7,472 nt of DNA, from positions 1-7,472 of the forward strand of contig CAYYJB010000088.1 in assembly GCA_964472135.1 (NCBI GenBank), read 5' to 3'. This DNA comes from JAUREX01 sp964472135. Lineage in GTDB: Bacteria > Pseudomonadota > Alphaproteobacteria > Rhodobacterales > Rhodobacteraceae. Shown here piece by piece: positions 1-6,393 of this stretch (its first letter is position 1; every line of letters begins with the position of its first letter). The notes beneath the pieces were generated by a model. The model worked only from the letters and a program-made list of their open reading frames with translations. It searched no databases and was not told the origin of the DNA. The position numbers and the translations under genes are program-made.

Positions 1-727
1 TGCCCTGCTCGAACATGTCGCGCACGCGGCTGGCGCCGACGCCCACGAACATCTCGACGAAGTCCGAGCCCGAGATGCTGAAGAAGGGCACCCCCGCCTC
101 GCCGGCGATGGCGCGGGCGAGCAGCGTCTTGCCGGTGCCGGGCGGGCCCACGAGCAGCGCGCCCTTGGGGATCTTGCCGCCGAGGCGCGAGAATTTCTGC
201 GGATCGCGCAGGAACTCGACAATCTCCTCGAGCTCTTCCTTGGCCTCGTCGATGCCCGCCACGTCGTCGAAGGTGACGCGGCCCTGCTTTTCGGTCAGCA
301 GTTTCGCCCGGCTCTTGCCAAAGCCCATCGCCCCGCCGCGCCCGCCACCCTGCATGCGGTTCATGAAGAAGATCCAGATGCCGATCAGCACGAGGAACGG
401 CAGCCACAGCGAGATGATCGAGAGGATCCCCGACTGCTCCTGCGGCTCGGCCCGGACCTCGACGCCCTGCGCGAGCAGCCGGTCGGCGATGTTCTCGCCC
501 GCCGGGCGGATGGTGACGTACTGCGCGCCGTCCTGCGCCCGCACGATGACCCGCTCGCCATCGAGGGTGACCGACGACACCGCGCCGTCATCGACCCTCT
601 GGATGAAGTCGGAATAGGAGATCGAGCGCGCACCGCTCGTGCTCTGCCCGTTGCTGAACAGGTTGAAGAGCGCGAGAACCAGAAGGAACAGGACCACCCA
701 GAAGGCGATGTTGCGCGCGTTGCCCAA
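1..727 (-). CDS. ftsH: FtsH, membrane-bound ATP-dependent zinc metalloprotease (N-terminal 242 codons; runs off left edge)
   Basis: FtsH is an inner-membrane AAA+ protease that extracts and degrades misfolded membrane proteins and short-lived regulators. The visible part shows transmembrane segment 1 at about residues 7-25 and a periplasmic domain at about 26-100. Transmembrane segment 2 is at about 101-122, followed by a Gly-rich linker (GGGRGGAMGFGKS). The start of the AAA+ module reads TFDDVAGIDEAKEEL (152-166), with Walker A GPPGTGKT at 194-201 and the pore-loop region FVEMFVGVGASRVRDMFEQ near 223-241. Walker B, the SRH and the zinc site HEXXH lie beyond the window. The chosen start is TTG at 725-727, because an AGGAG ribosome site (735-739) sits 7 nt upstream and LGNARNIAFWVV matches the usual FtsH beginning. 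An in-frame GTG two codons earlier has only 1 nt of spacing. The gene follows tilS after 52 bp, the usual alphaproteobacterial order. Confidence 0.96.
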   Translation of the reverse strand, partial: MGNARNIAFWVVLFLLVLALFNLFSNGQSTSGARSISYSDFIQRVDDGAVSSVTLDGERVIVRAQDGAQYVTIRPAGENIADRLLAQGVEVRAEPQEQSGILSIISLWLPFLVLIGIWIFFMNRMQGGGRGGAMGFGKSRAKLLTEKQGRVTFDDVAGIDEAKEELEEIVEFLRDPQKFSRLGGKIPKGALLVGPPGTGKTLLARAIAGEAGVPFFSISGSDFVEMFVGVGASRVRDMFEQG

Positions 728-734
728 GGACACT

Positions 735-739
735 CTCCT
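735..739 (-). promoter_or_regulatory. Ribosome binding site of ftsH that decides the start
   Basis: The minus strand reads AGGAG here, 7 nt before the TTG at 727 and only 1 nt before the in-frame GTG at 733. The spacing favours TTG as the initiation codon. The hexamer sits inside a purine-rich run (AAAAGAGGAGAG), which is a strong Shine-Dalgarno context by the standards of this window. Confidence 0.7.
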
Positions 740-779
740 CTTTTCGGGCAGCGACAGGCGGGTCGTGCCCCGTTGGTCT

Positions 780-2075
780 TTAGATAGGGATATCCCCGCC
801 CGCTTCAATGCGCCAGTCGTCATCATCGGGGGCCACGCCCCAGCCCAAGGCGGAAATCCGCCAGATATCCGAACCCTCCGGCCCGAACATGCCGGCGAGC
901 GGCGCCGCGAGCAGGCCCCCCTCGGCCGACCACAGCGCCGGCGCCGCGATCTGGCTTGCACGCGGCAGGCCAAACCGCCGCCAGCCGGGGCAGGCGGCGA
1001 GGCCCGCCGCGCCGGTCGCGCGCAGCACCGCGCCCGCCGGCGGGGGCGCCCCCTCCAGACGCCAGCGCCCGTCCCATGCCCGGGCGGGGTCGGAGAGGAC
1101 GGCACCGACGGCACGCGGCTCTCGCCCCAGGCGGGCCGCGCCGGCGCGGCCAGGTTGAAGGCGTACGCCGCCCAGTGTGGCGGCGCGGCCGGCGCAGAGG
1201 GCGGCATCGAAGCGCCCGATCCCCGCGCCGCGCGCCGGATGGTCGGTGCCCGAGATCCAGCGCAGCGCCCGCGTCAGCAGACGCCGACGGGTCTCGGCCG
1301 GCAGGGCCACATAGGCATCGCGCGCGACCACCAGATCACCGCGATCCTCGGTCAGGACCTGCGCGGCGGCCTCGGCGGCATGATGGGCGAGCGCCGCGCG
1401 CGCCGCCCCGAGGTTGCGCGCGACATCGGCGAGGGCCGCGACCGGGATGCCACCCGCCGCGAGGGCGGGCAGCAACCGGCGCATCCGGGCGCGTCCGAAA
1501 CGGGGATCCTCGTTCGAGGGATCCTCGATCCAGACCTGGCCGACCCGGCGCAGATGATCGCGCAATTCCGACCTCTCGATGCCGAGCAGCGGCCGCAGCC
1601 ATAGCACCCCCTCGCGCCGGAAGGCCGACGACATCATGGCAAGGCCCTCGACCCCGGAACGCCGGGCGAGCCGCATCAGGAAGGTTTCCGCGACATCATC
1701 GATCGTGTGGGCCAGCAGCACCGCCCCGACCCCCTCGGCGCGCGCCCATGCCCCGATCAGCCGATAGCGCGCCGCGCGCGCCGCCGCTTGCAGGTTGCCG
1801 TCATCCGTTGGGCCATTCCAGCGCAGCGTGCTGTGGGCGACCCCCCTGGCACGCGCCCAGCCCGCGACGAGACGCGCCTCGAGCGCGGACTCGGGCCGCA
1901 GGCCGTGGTCGAGCGTGACCGCGCGCAACCCGACGCCCGCCGCCGCGCCCACGCGCGACGCGATGTCGAGCAGAGCGACCGAGTCCCCACCGCCCGACAC
2001 CGCGACGCCCACGACCGCTCCCCGGCCAAGACCGGCGAGTGCGGCCGCGACCGCGTCCTCGGCCGGCGTGGTCAC
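780..2075 (-). CDS. tilS: TilS, tRNA(Ile)-lysidine synthetase
   Basis: TilS is a cytoplasmic enzyme that uses ATP and lysine to convert C34 of the CAU anticodon of a minor tRNA-Ile to lysidine, switching its identity from Met to Ile; it is essential in most bacteria. The 431-residue product carries the N-type PP-loop SGGGDS at 27-32. It also has NLQAAARAARY (94-104), the family block HTIDDVAETFLMRLARRSGVEGL (123-145), RPLL (161-164) and EDPSNEDPRFGRARMRRLLP (184-203). The C-terminal half is Ala/Arg/Gly-rich and less conserved. The common RGSG motif reads RRSG here, a small deviation. The start is GTG at 2073-2075, giving a GTGA overlap with the cpoB stop that suggests translational coupling. 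An ATG start is not available near the PP-loop, and MTTPAEDAV leaves the usual short lead-in. It ends with TAA. Confidence 0.95.
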   Translation of the reverse strand: MTTPAEDAVAAALAGLGRGAVVGVAVSGGGDSVALLDIASRVGAAAGVGLRAVTLDHGLRPESALEARLVAGWARARGVAHSTLRWNGPTDDGNLQAAARAARYRLIGAWARAEGVGAVLLAHTIDDVAETFLMRLARRSGVEGLAMMSSAFRREGVLWLRPLLGIERSELRDHLRRVGQVWIEDPSNEDPRFGRARMRRLLPALAAGGIPVAALADVARNLGAARAALAHHAAEAAAQVLTEDRGDLVVARDAYVALPAETRRRLLTRALRWISGTDHPARGAGIGRFDAALCAGRAATLGGVRLQPGRAGAARLGREPRAVGAVLSDPARAWDGRWRLEGAPPPAGAVLRATGAAGLAACPGWRRFGLPRASQIAAPALWSAEGGLLAAPLAGMFGPEGSDIWRISALGWGVAPDDDDWRIEAGGDIPI

Positions 2076-2917
2076 GGGCAGGCGAAGGCCGCGCGCAGCC
2101 GATCCGCCTCGTCGCCGGCCTCGACGTCCTCGGGATAGCGCAACACCACCTCGGAGAGCGCGATGCAGGCATCGACCATCTCGCCGATCTCGCCCAGAGT
2201 CGCGCCGAGCCTCAGCATCGCGGTCGCGGCCCAGGGCGCATCGGGTGCGCCGGAGACACTGTCAAGAAAGGATTGCGCGGCTTCGATCCGGCGGTCGAGG
2301 GCATAAAGTGCCTCGCCCCGCAGCAGGTCGAGTTCGCCGATCGCGGGATCCTCCGGCGACCGGGCGATCGCGTCATCAAGCAGCGCGAGCGCCCCCGCCG
2401 GATCGCCCGCATCGATCAGCGCGCCCGCCCGTTCGGCAGTCCCTGCCACCGGATCGGCCGCGGACGGCGCCGCCAGCGCCGGCGTTTCGGCGCCCGCCCC
2501 GGTGGCGACCGCTGGTGCCCCCTCGCTGCCGAGGGGCGCGGTGGGTCCGAGCGCGCCGACATCCCCGCCTTCAAGCTCGGTCAGCCTGAATTCGAGATCG
2601 CCGAGGCGCAGGGCGAGGTCGTCAACGACGCGCCGCAGGCGCAGGTCGAACCCTTCGGTCGCCCCGGTCAGCCGGACAAGCTCGGCCTCCAGCGTCAGGA
2701 TGCGGTCGAGCATGGTGCCACCCGTCGGCTGGGCGGCGAGCCCCGAGGCGACGAATTCCGACCGGAGATCGGCGAGTTCGGATGACAGCGCGCCAAGCTC
2801 GGCCCGGATTTCGGCAAGGGTCTGGGCGCGCGCCGGGTCAGCCTCCTGCGCCGCGACCCATCCGGGCGCGGCGCCGATCAGGGCGGCGACGAAGGCGACG
2901 AGAAGGGCGCGCGCCAT
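2072..2917 (-). CDS. cpoB: CpoB (YbgF), Tol-Pal-associated periplasmic TPR protein
   Basis: CpoB is a periplasmic protein that in E. coli binds TolA and PBP1B and coordinates peptidoglycan synthesis with outer-membrane constriction. The 281-residue product begins with a Sec signal peptide (hydrophobic core about 4-19; likely cleavage VAA|Q after residue 23). A heptad-like coiled-coil region follows, at about 31-56 and 69-116, ending in RIGDLEFRLTELE-type sequence (here LRLGDLEFRLTELEGGD). Residues 120-157 form an Ala/Pro/Gly-rich linker. Tetratricopeptide-like helices run from about 160 to 277, including AGALIDAGDPAGALALLDDAI, ALYALDRRIEAAQSFLDSV and the final helix around YPED. The ATG at 2915-2917 lies 7 nt after the pal stop. 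I see no clear Shine-Dalgarno there, so translation probably depends on coupling to pal. Its TGA overlaps the tilS GTG by 4 bp. Confidence 0.92.
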   Translation of the reverse strand: MARALLVAFVAALIGAAPGWVAAQEADPARAQTLAEIRAELGALSSELADLRSEFVASGLAAQPTGGTMLDRILTLEAELVRLTGATEGFDLRLRRVVDDLALRLGDLEFRLTELEGGDVGALGPTAPLGSEGAPAVATGAGAETPALAAPSAADPVAGTAERAGALIDAGDPAGALALLDDAIARSPEDPAIGELDLLRGEALYALDRRIEAAQSFLDSVSGAPDAPWAATAMLRLGATLGEIGEMVDACIALSEVVLRYPEDVEAGDEADRLRAAFACP

Positions 2918-2924
2918 GTCGTGC

Positions 2925-3449
2925 TCAGGCCCCCGGCGCGCGCCACAGCGTGGTGACGGCGCGGCGGTTCAGGGTGTAGCACCGCTCTTCCGAGCAGGCC
3001 TCGGCCGGGCGCTCCTTGCCATAGCTGACGGTGCGCAGACGGGTGGGCGCGACGCCCTGCGCGATCAGATGGTCCATCACCGCGCTGGCACGACGGGCCC
3101 CGAGGGCGAGGTTGTATTCGCGCGTTCCCTGCTCGTCGGCGTGGCCTTCGATGATGACGTTGAAATCGTTCCCCGCAAGCCAGTCGGCCTGCCCGTTCAG
3201 CACCAGACGGGCCTCCTCGGTCAGCGTCGACTGATCGACCGCGAAATAGACCCGGTCGCCGATCGAATTCTGGAGATAGGCAACCGAGGTCGGATCGTTC
3301 GGATCGCCCAGCGCGGTGATCGGCTCGGCATCGGCGATCATGTCGGCGTCGCTGAAGCCGCCGGCGCCGCCGGCCATCTTGTCGGAACAGCCCGCAATCC
3401 CCATCAGGGCCGCAAGCGCGAGGGCGGGAAGAAGATGCGTCGAGGTCAT
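2925..3449 (-). CDS. pal: Pal, peptidoglycan-associated outer-membrane lipoprotein
   Basis: Pal is an outer-membrane lipoprotein whose OmpA-like domain binds the diaminopimelate peptide of peptidoglycan and, alternately, TolB. The 174-residue product has a lipoprotein signal peptide with lipobox GIAGC, so Cys21 would be the acylated N-terminus. A flexible Gly-rich linker (25-32) and an OmpA-like domain from about 66 follow. The domain contains VYFAVDQSTL, then the Pal signature EGHADEQGTREYNLALGARRA (101-121), and ends with NRRAVTTLW. Two cysteines (C152, C157) flank SEER near the end. They occur where E. coli Pal has none and might form a disulfide. The ATG at 3447-3449 has AAGGA (3457-3461) 7 nt upstream. 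A 140-bp spacer separates it from tolB, so it may have its own promoter. Confidence 0.96.
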   Translation of the reverse strand: MTSTHLLPALALAALMGIAGCSDKMAGGAGGFSDADMIADAEPITALGDPNDPTSVAYLQNSIGDRVYFAVDQSTLTEEARLVLNGQADWLAGNDFNVIIEGHADEQGTREYNLALGARRASAVMDHLIAQGVAPTRLRTVSYGKERPAEACSEERCYTLNRRAVTTLWRAPGA

Positions 3450-3589
3450 GTCGTGGTCCTTGTGCTCGATAGGTTGTGCTTGTTATCCCGCGGCGACGGC
3501 CGGGTCGGACGGGTGCAGAACGGTCATTCAATGCCGCTGCGTCAAAACTAGCACGCATCGGGCCGCATCGGAATACCCCCTGCCGCCCC
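3450..3589 (-). promoter_or_regulatory. tolB-pal intergenic region with a possible pal promoter
   Basis: This 140-bp spacer is the longest inside the cluster. The minus strand has TTGACG (3545-3540), a good match to a housekeeping -35 box, but the -10 about 17-18 nt later is poor (near GTTCTG). Just upstream of the -35-like box lies a direct repeat of CCGATGCG (3571-3564 and 3561-3554, 2 bp apart) that could be a protein-binding site. Next to the gene is AAGGA, the pal ribosome site. I see no convincing hairpin plus T-run terminator after tolB. The internal-promoter reading is an inference from spacing and the -35 match only. Confidence 0.3.
3554..3571. repeat. 8-bp direct repeat (CGCATCGG) x2, 2 bp apart, upstream of pal
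   Basis: The plus strand reads CGCATCGG at 3554-3561 and again at 3564-3571, a centre-to-centre spacing of 10 bp, one helical turn. It lies between the tolB stop and the possible -35 box of pal. The phasing and position would fit an operator or activator site, but no regulator can be named from the sequence. Confidence 0.45.
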
Positions 3590-4939
3590 TCAGGGCCGCA
3601 AGGGCGACCATGCCGGATCGGATGCCCCCACGCTGATGTTCAGCTGCCGCGGCGGCACCCGCCCCGAGATCTCGACCGTATAGAGCGACGGCAGCCCCCC
3701 CGCACCCGCCATCTCGCGGGCAAAGACCAGCACGCGCCCGTTGGGCGACCAGCTCGGCCCCTCGTCGAGGAAGGACGTCGTCAGAAGCTGCTCCTCGCTG
3801 CCATCGGCACGCATGATCCCGATGTGGAACTGGCCGTCGAGTTGCTTGGTGAAGGCGATGAGATCGCCGCGCGGTGACCAGACGGGGGTCGCATAGCGCC
3901 CCCGTCCGGTGCTGATGCGCTGCGCCTCGCCACCGCCTGCGGGCATGACGTATAGCTGCTGGCTCCCGCTGCGGTCGCTCTCGAACACGATCCGCGCGCC
4001 GTCGGGCGAGAAGGACGGCGCGGTCTCGATCGCGGGGGTCGTCGTCAGGCGCTTGCGGTTGCCCGATCCGAGATCGAGGATGTAAAGGTCGCTGTTGCCC
4101 CCCTGCGAGAGCGAGAAGGCGATCGACCGCCCGTCGGGCGAGAAGCGCGGCGCGAAGGTCATGCTGCCCGGCTGGTCGTCGAGCACCTGACGCCGCCCCG
4201 AGGCGACATCCATCAGATAGATCCGCGGCACGCCCGTCTCGTAGGAGGTATAGAGCACCCGCGAGCCGTCGGGCGAGAAGCGCGGCGCGAGCACGAGGCG
4301 CTTGCCGTCCGACAGATAGCGCGCATTCGCGCCGTCCTGATCCATGATCGCGAGGCGCTTGACGCGCGCATCCTTCGGGCCGCTCTCGGCGACAAAGACG
4401 ATCTGGCTGTCGAAATAGCCCGTCTCGCCGGTGATGCGCGAATAGACCGCATCCGCGACCTTGTGGCCGATCCGGCGCCAGTCGGCGGCGGGGCCTTCGA
4501 ACTGGAGCCCCTCGCCCATCTGCTGGCCCGACACGACATCGTGCAGGCGGAAGCGCACCGTGATCCGGTCTCCCGTCTGCGAGAGGGCGCCGGTCACGAG
4601 GGCCTGGGCGTTGATGGCGCGCCAGTCGGCATATTGCACCGGGGCATCGAAACTGCCGATCCGCCCGATATGCGCCGCGCGCGGGATCTCGCGGAAAAGG
4701 CCCGACCCGGTCAGGTCCGAGGCGATGACGCCCGTCACCTGCTCGGCCATCGTGCCCGCCCCGGCCGTCTCGGCGACAAAACCCGGAAGCGCGATCGGCA
4801 TCGGCTCGAAGACGCCCTCGGTGATGCGCAGCCGCAAGGGGGTGCCCTGGGCCTGCGCGCCCAGGGACAGAAGCAGCGGCGCCGCGACCATCAGGGTCAG
4901 GACGGCGAGCAGGGTTCGGCGAACGGCGGTCAAGATCAT
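3590..4939 (-). CDS. tolB: TolB, periplasmic beta-propeller component of Tol-Pal
   Basis: TolB is a soluble periplasmic protein that cycles between Pal and the TolA C-terminal domain and is needed to recycle Pal to division sites. From the chosen ATG (4937-4939) it is 449 residues, close to the usual size. A Sec-type signal peptide has hydrophobic core about 9-26 and likely cleavage AQA|Q after residue 30. The mature N-terminus LRLRITEGVFEPMPIALPGF resembles the TolB segment that binds Pal. An N-terminal alpha/beta domain runs to about 170. A beta-propeller follows with repeated blades marked by SPDG at 222, 267 and 311, SPRG at 355 and SPNG at 398, and a last partial WSP near the C-terminus. 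The start is uncertain: ATGs at 4948 and 4975 are in frame, but 4939 gives a compact signal peptide and has GGAG 10 nt upstream. It lies 40 bp after tolA. Confidence 0.95.
   Translation of the reverse strand: MILTAVRRTLLAVLTLMVAAPLLLSLGAQAQGTPLRLRITEGVFEPMPIALPGFVAETAGAGTMAEQVTGVIASDLTGSGLFREIPRAAHIGRIGSFDAPVQYADWRAINAQALVTGALSQTGDRITVRFRLHDVVSGQQMGEGLQFEGPAADWRRIGHKVADAVYSRITGETGYFDSQIVFVAESGPKDARVKRLAIMDQDGANARYLSDGKRLVLAPRFSPDGSRVLYTSYETGVPRIYLMDVASGRRQVLDDQPGSMTFAPRFSPDGRSIAFSLSQGGNSDLYILDLGSGNRKRLTTTPAIETAPSFSPDGARIVFESDRSGSQQLYVMPAGGGEAQRISTGRGRYATPVWSPRGDLIAFTKQLDGQFHIGIMRADGSEEQLLTTSFLDEGPSWSPNGRVLVFAREMAGAGGLPSLYTVEISGRVPPRQLNISVGASDPAWSPLRP
3999..4280. repeat. Intragenic repeats in tolB encoding the FSPDG blade motif
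   Basis: An identical 15-bp word (plus strand CCGTCGGGCGAGAAG) occurs at 3999-4013, 4131-4145 and 4266-4280, spaced 132 and 135 bp (44 and 45 codons). The second and third copies continue identical to 25 bp (4131-4155, 4266-4290). On the coding strand it spells FSPDG, preceded in two copies by APR. The spacing is the beta-propeller blade length, so this is protein repeat structure retained at DNA level, not a mobile repeat. Confidence 0.8.
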
Positions 4940-4979
4940 CTCGGGCATACTCCGGGCAAGGCAGACAGCGGGCATCGAT

Positions 4980-5900
4980 CTAGCGCACCCGATCCGCACT
5001 ATAGTCGAATTCGAACTCGATTTCCTTCCAGGTCTCGTATTTTTCGGGCGGCAGCCCCGCATCCCTCAGGCAGCGCAGCGATCGGCGCGCGGTCTCGAAG
5101 GCGCTCCGGGTCGCGGCATCGCTCGGGGCCGTGGACTCGAGCAACTCCACATTGATGACGTCGGCATTGGCTGCGAGCGTCACCTTGATGACGACAAGCG
5201 CCCGCTGCGCCTCGCTCGAGACTGCGGACTTGTACCAGCAGCCCTGCACCGTCCGCCGCAGGCCGGCGAGTTCGCCCTCGCTCAGCGACGGGCCGGCGGC
5301 AGTCCCGCCCTGCCCGCCCGGCGCCGCTGGCGCATCCAGGGCCTGCGCGCCGGCGACGGCGGCGGCGATCGCGGCGGCCACGTCGTCGGGCGTCTGCGCC
5401 GGCGCGGGTTCGGGTNNNNNNNNNNNNNNNNNNNNNNNNNNNNNNNNNNNNNNNNNNNNNNNNNNNNNNNNNNNNNNNNNNNNNNNNNNNNNNNNNNNNN
5501 NNNNNNNNNNNNNNNCGGGCGGCAGGGCCGCAAGCTCGACCGGCGCGCGCACCTCGGGCAACAGGGGCGGCGGGGCTGGCGGGGCCGGCAGCGCTTCGGG
5601 CACCGGCGCCGCAGCCGGTTGCCGCGGCGGTGGCGGCGGCGGGACAGGCGGGGCGGCCTCGGCCGCGATCTCGGGCGGCGCCTCGGGCTCTGGCGGGGCT
5701 TCGGCGACCGGCGCGCTCGTCCCCGCCGAGGGCGGCGTCGGAGAAGCCTGCATCGCCGCGAACTCGGCCGCGGAGATGAGCGTCGCCTGTGTTACCGGCA
5801 CGACGCGCAGCGGCTCGCGCGGGAAAAAGATCCCCCCGATCACGAGCCAGAGCACGAGCGCAAGGTGCGCGCATCCCGAGATGATCAGTCCGGCCCGCAT
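4980..5900 (-). CDS. tolA: TolA, inner-membrane-anchored periplasm-spanning protein (interrupted by an assembly gap)
   Basis: TolA transmits the energy of the TolQR motor across the periplasm to TolB and Pal. The visible N-terminal part (128 residues) has one transmembrane helix (about 4-26). It contains S8-x3-H12, the SxxxH motif that in E. coli TolA is required for coupling to TolQR. A Pro/Ala/Glu-rich linker with a poly-Pro run follows. One hundred Ns (5416-5515) interrupt it. The C-terminal part (144 residues) has an Ala-rich helix and then the TolA/TonB-like domain, from LRRTVQGCWYKSA through LVVIKVTL to WKEIEFEFDYSADRVR. Two cysteines (QGCW and SLRCL) may form the domain disulfide. The same frame holds on both sides of the Ns, but the gap length is probably arbitrary. 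The start ATG at 5898-5900 has GGAGG 11 nt upstream; an in-frame ATG at 5909 has only 2 nt of spacing. The stop is TAG. Confidence 0.9.
   Translation of the reverse strand: MRAGLIISGCAHLALVLWLVIGGIFFPREPLRVVPVTQATLISAAEFAAMQASPTPPSAGTSAPVAEAPPEPEAPPEIAAEAAPPVPPPPPPRQPAAAPVPEALPAPPAPPPLLPEVRAPVELAALPPXXXXXXXXXXXXXXXXXXXXXXXXXXXXXXXXXXPEPAPAQTPDDVAAAIAAAVAGAQALDAPAAPGGQGGTAAGPSLSEGELAGLRRTVQGCWYKSAVSSEAQRALVVIKVTLAANADVINVELLESTAPSDAATRSAFETARRSLRCLRDAGLPPEKYETWKEIEFEFDYSADRVR
5416..5515. other. Assembly gap: exactly 100 N inside tolA
   Basis: The run is exactly 100 unknown bases, a conventional placeholder for a gap of unknown size. It falls in the low-complexity, very GC-rich Pro/Ala segment of tolA, where sequencing and assembly often break. 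The true length, and hence the length and reading frame of TolA's middle domain, cannot be read from this window. Confidence 0.97.
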
Positions 5901-5911
5901 GCGCCGCATGC

Positions 5912-5916
5912 CCTCC
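5912..5916 (-). promoter_or_regulatory. Ribosome binding site of tolA
   Basis: The minus strand reads GGAGG, overlapping the junction just after the tolR TAG. It lies 11 nt before ATG 5900 and 2 nt before ATG 5909. Neither spacing is ideal. The downstream ATG was preferred because 2 nt is too short for normal initiation and because MRAGLIISG places the membrane helix as in related TolA proteins (from memory). Confidence 0.55.
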
Positions 5917-5919
5917 GGG

Positions 5920-6390
5920 CTAGTTGCCTGACCCGTCCATCCGCGGGCCGTCGGTGTCAGTGACAAAGCCGATCTTCGTGAAGCCACCCGCGTTCAGCGC
6001 CCCCATCACCTCGGCCACCCGGGCATAGGGCACCTCGGCGTCGGCGCGCAGATAGATGATGCCGCTCACGCGCTCGCCCGCGATCGCGCGCAGGCGCGTC
6101 AGCATCTCGGAGGGCGCGATCTCGGTCGTCTGCACCAGAAGGCGACCATCGGCCGTGAGCGTGATCGACAGCGGCTCTTCCTGCTCGCCCGGCAGGGCGC
6201 CGGCGGCGGTGCGAGGCAATTCGACCGGCACGCCGACCGTCAGGAGCGGTGCGGCCACCATGAAGATGATGAGCAGCACGAGCATGACGTCGACGAAGGG
6301 CGTGACGTTGATCTCGGACATGGGCGCGGATTTGCGCCGTCGGCCGCGGCTGCGGCTGCCTGCGGCCTTGGGCATGACCCCGGCGCCCAT
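5920..6390 (-). CDS. tolR: TolR, ExbD/TolR-family proton-channel subunit
   Basis: TolR is a single-pass inner-membrane protein that with TolQ forms the proton-conducting motor of Tol-Pal. The 156-residue product has a basic cytoplasmic head (SRSRGRRRKSAPM) and then SEINVTPFVDVMLVLLIIFMVAAPLL, the family signature. Asp34 in the transmembrane helix corresponds to the essential proton-binding Asp23 of E. coli TolR. The periplasmic ExbD-like domain runs from about 52 to 144, including IIYLRADAEVPYARVAEVMGALNAGGFTKIGFVTD. The ATG at 6388-6390 is only 3 nt after the tolQ stop with no clear ribosome site, so translation is probably coupled to tolQ. MGAGV is the beginning usual for Rhodobacterales TolR. 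An in-frame ATG at residue 24 would remove the basic head and is less likely. Confidence 0.96.
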   Translation of the reverse strand: MGAGVMPKAAGSRSRGRRRKSAPMSEINVTPFVDVMLVLLIIFMVAAPLLTVGVPVELPRTAAGALPGEQEEPLSITLTADGRLLVQTTEIAPSEMLTRLRAIAGERVSGIIYLRADAEVPYARVAEVMGALNAGGFTKIGFVTDTDGPRMDGSGN

Positions 6391-6393
6391 CGC

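Noticed and set aside
639..1918. Long plus-strand open frames (about 320 codons each) antisense to tilS and the ftsH start
   Set aside because: Products are Arg/Ala/Pro/Gly-rich, lack recognisable motifs, and oppose a tilS frame that carries all family motifs.
2502..3551. 349-codon plus-strand open frame antisense to cpoB and pal
   Set aside because: No domain and a skewed Arg/Ser composition; the opposite strand holds intact cpoB and pal with signal peptides and signatures.
3590..3592. Rho-independent terminator just after tolB
   Set aside because: Downstream minus-strand sequence is G-rich with no stable hairpin followed by a T-run.
4940..5062. N-terminal extension of tolB to the first ATG at 5062
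   Set aside because: It would overlap the conserved end of tolA by over 80 bp and put about 40 polar residues ahead of a clear signal peptide.
4461..5963. 500-codon plus-strand open frame across tolB, the gap and tolA
   Set aside because: It lies antisense to well-supported tolB and tolA, passes through 100 N, and its product is Arg/Gly-rich low complexity with no domain. This is typical of antisense frames in GC-rich DNA.
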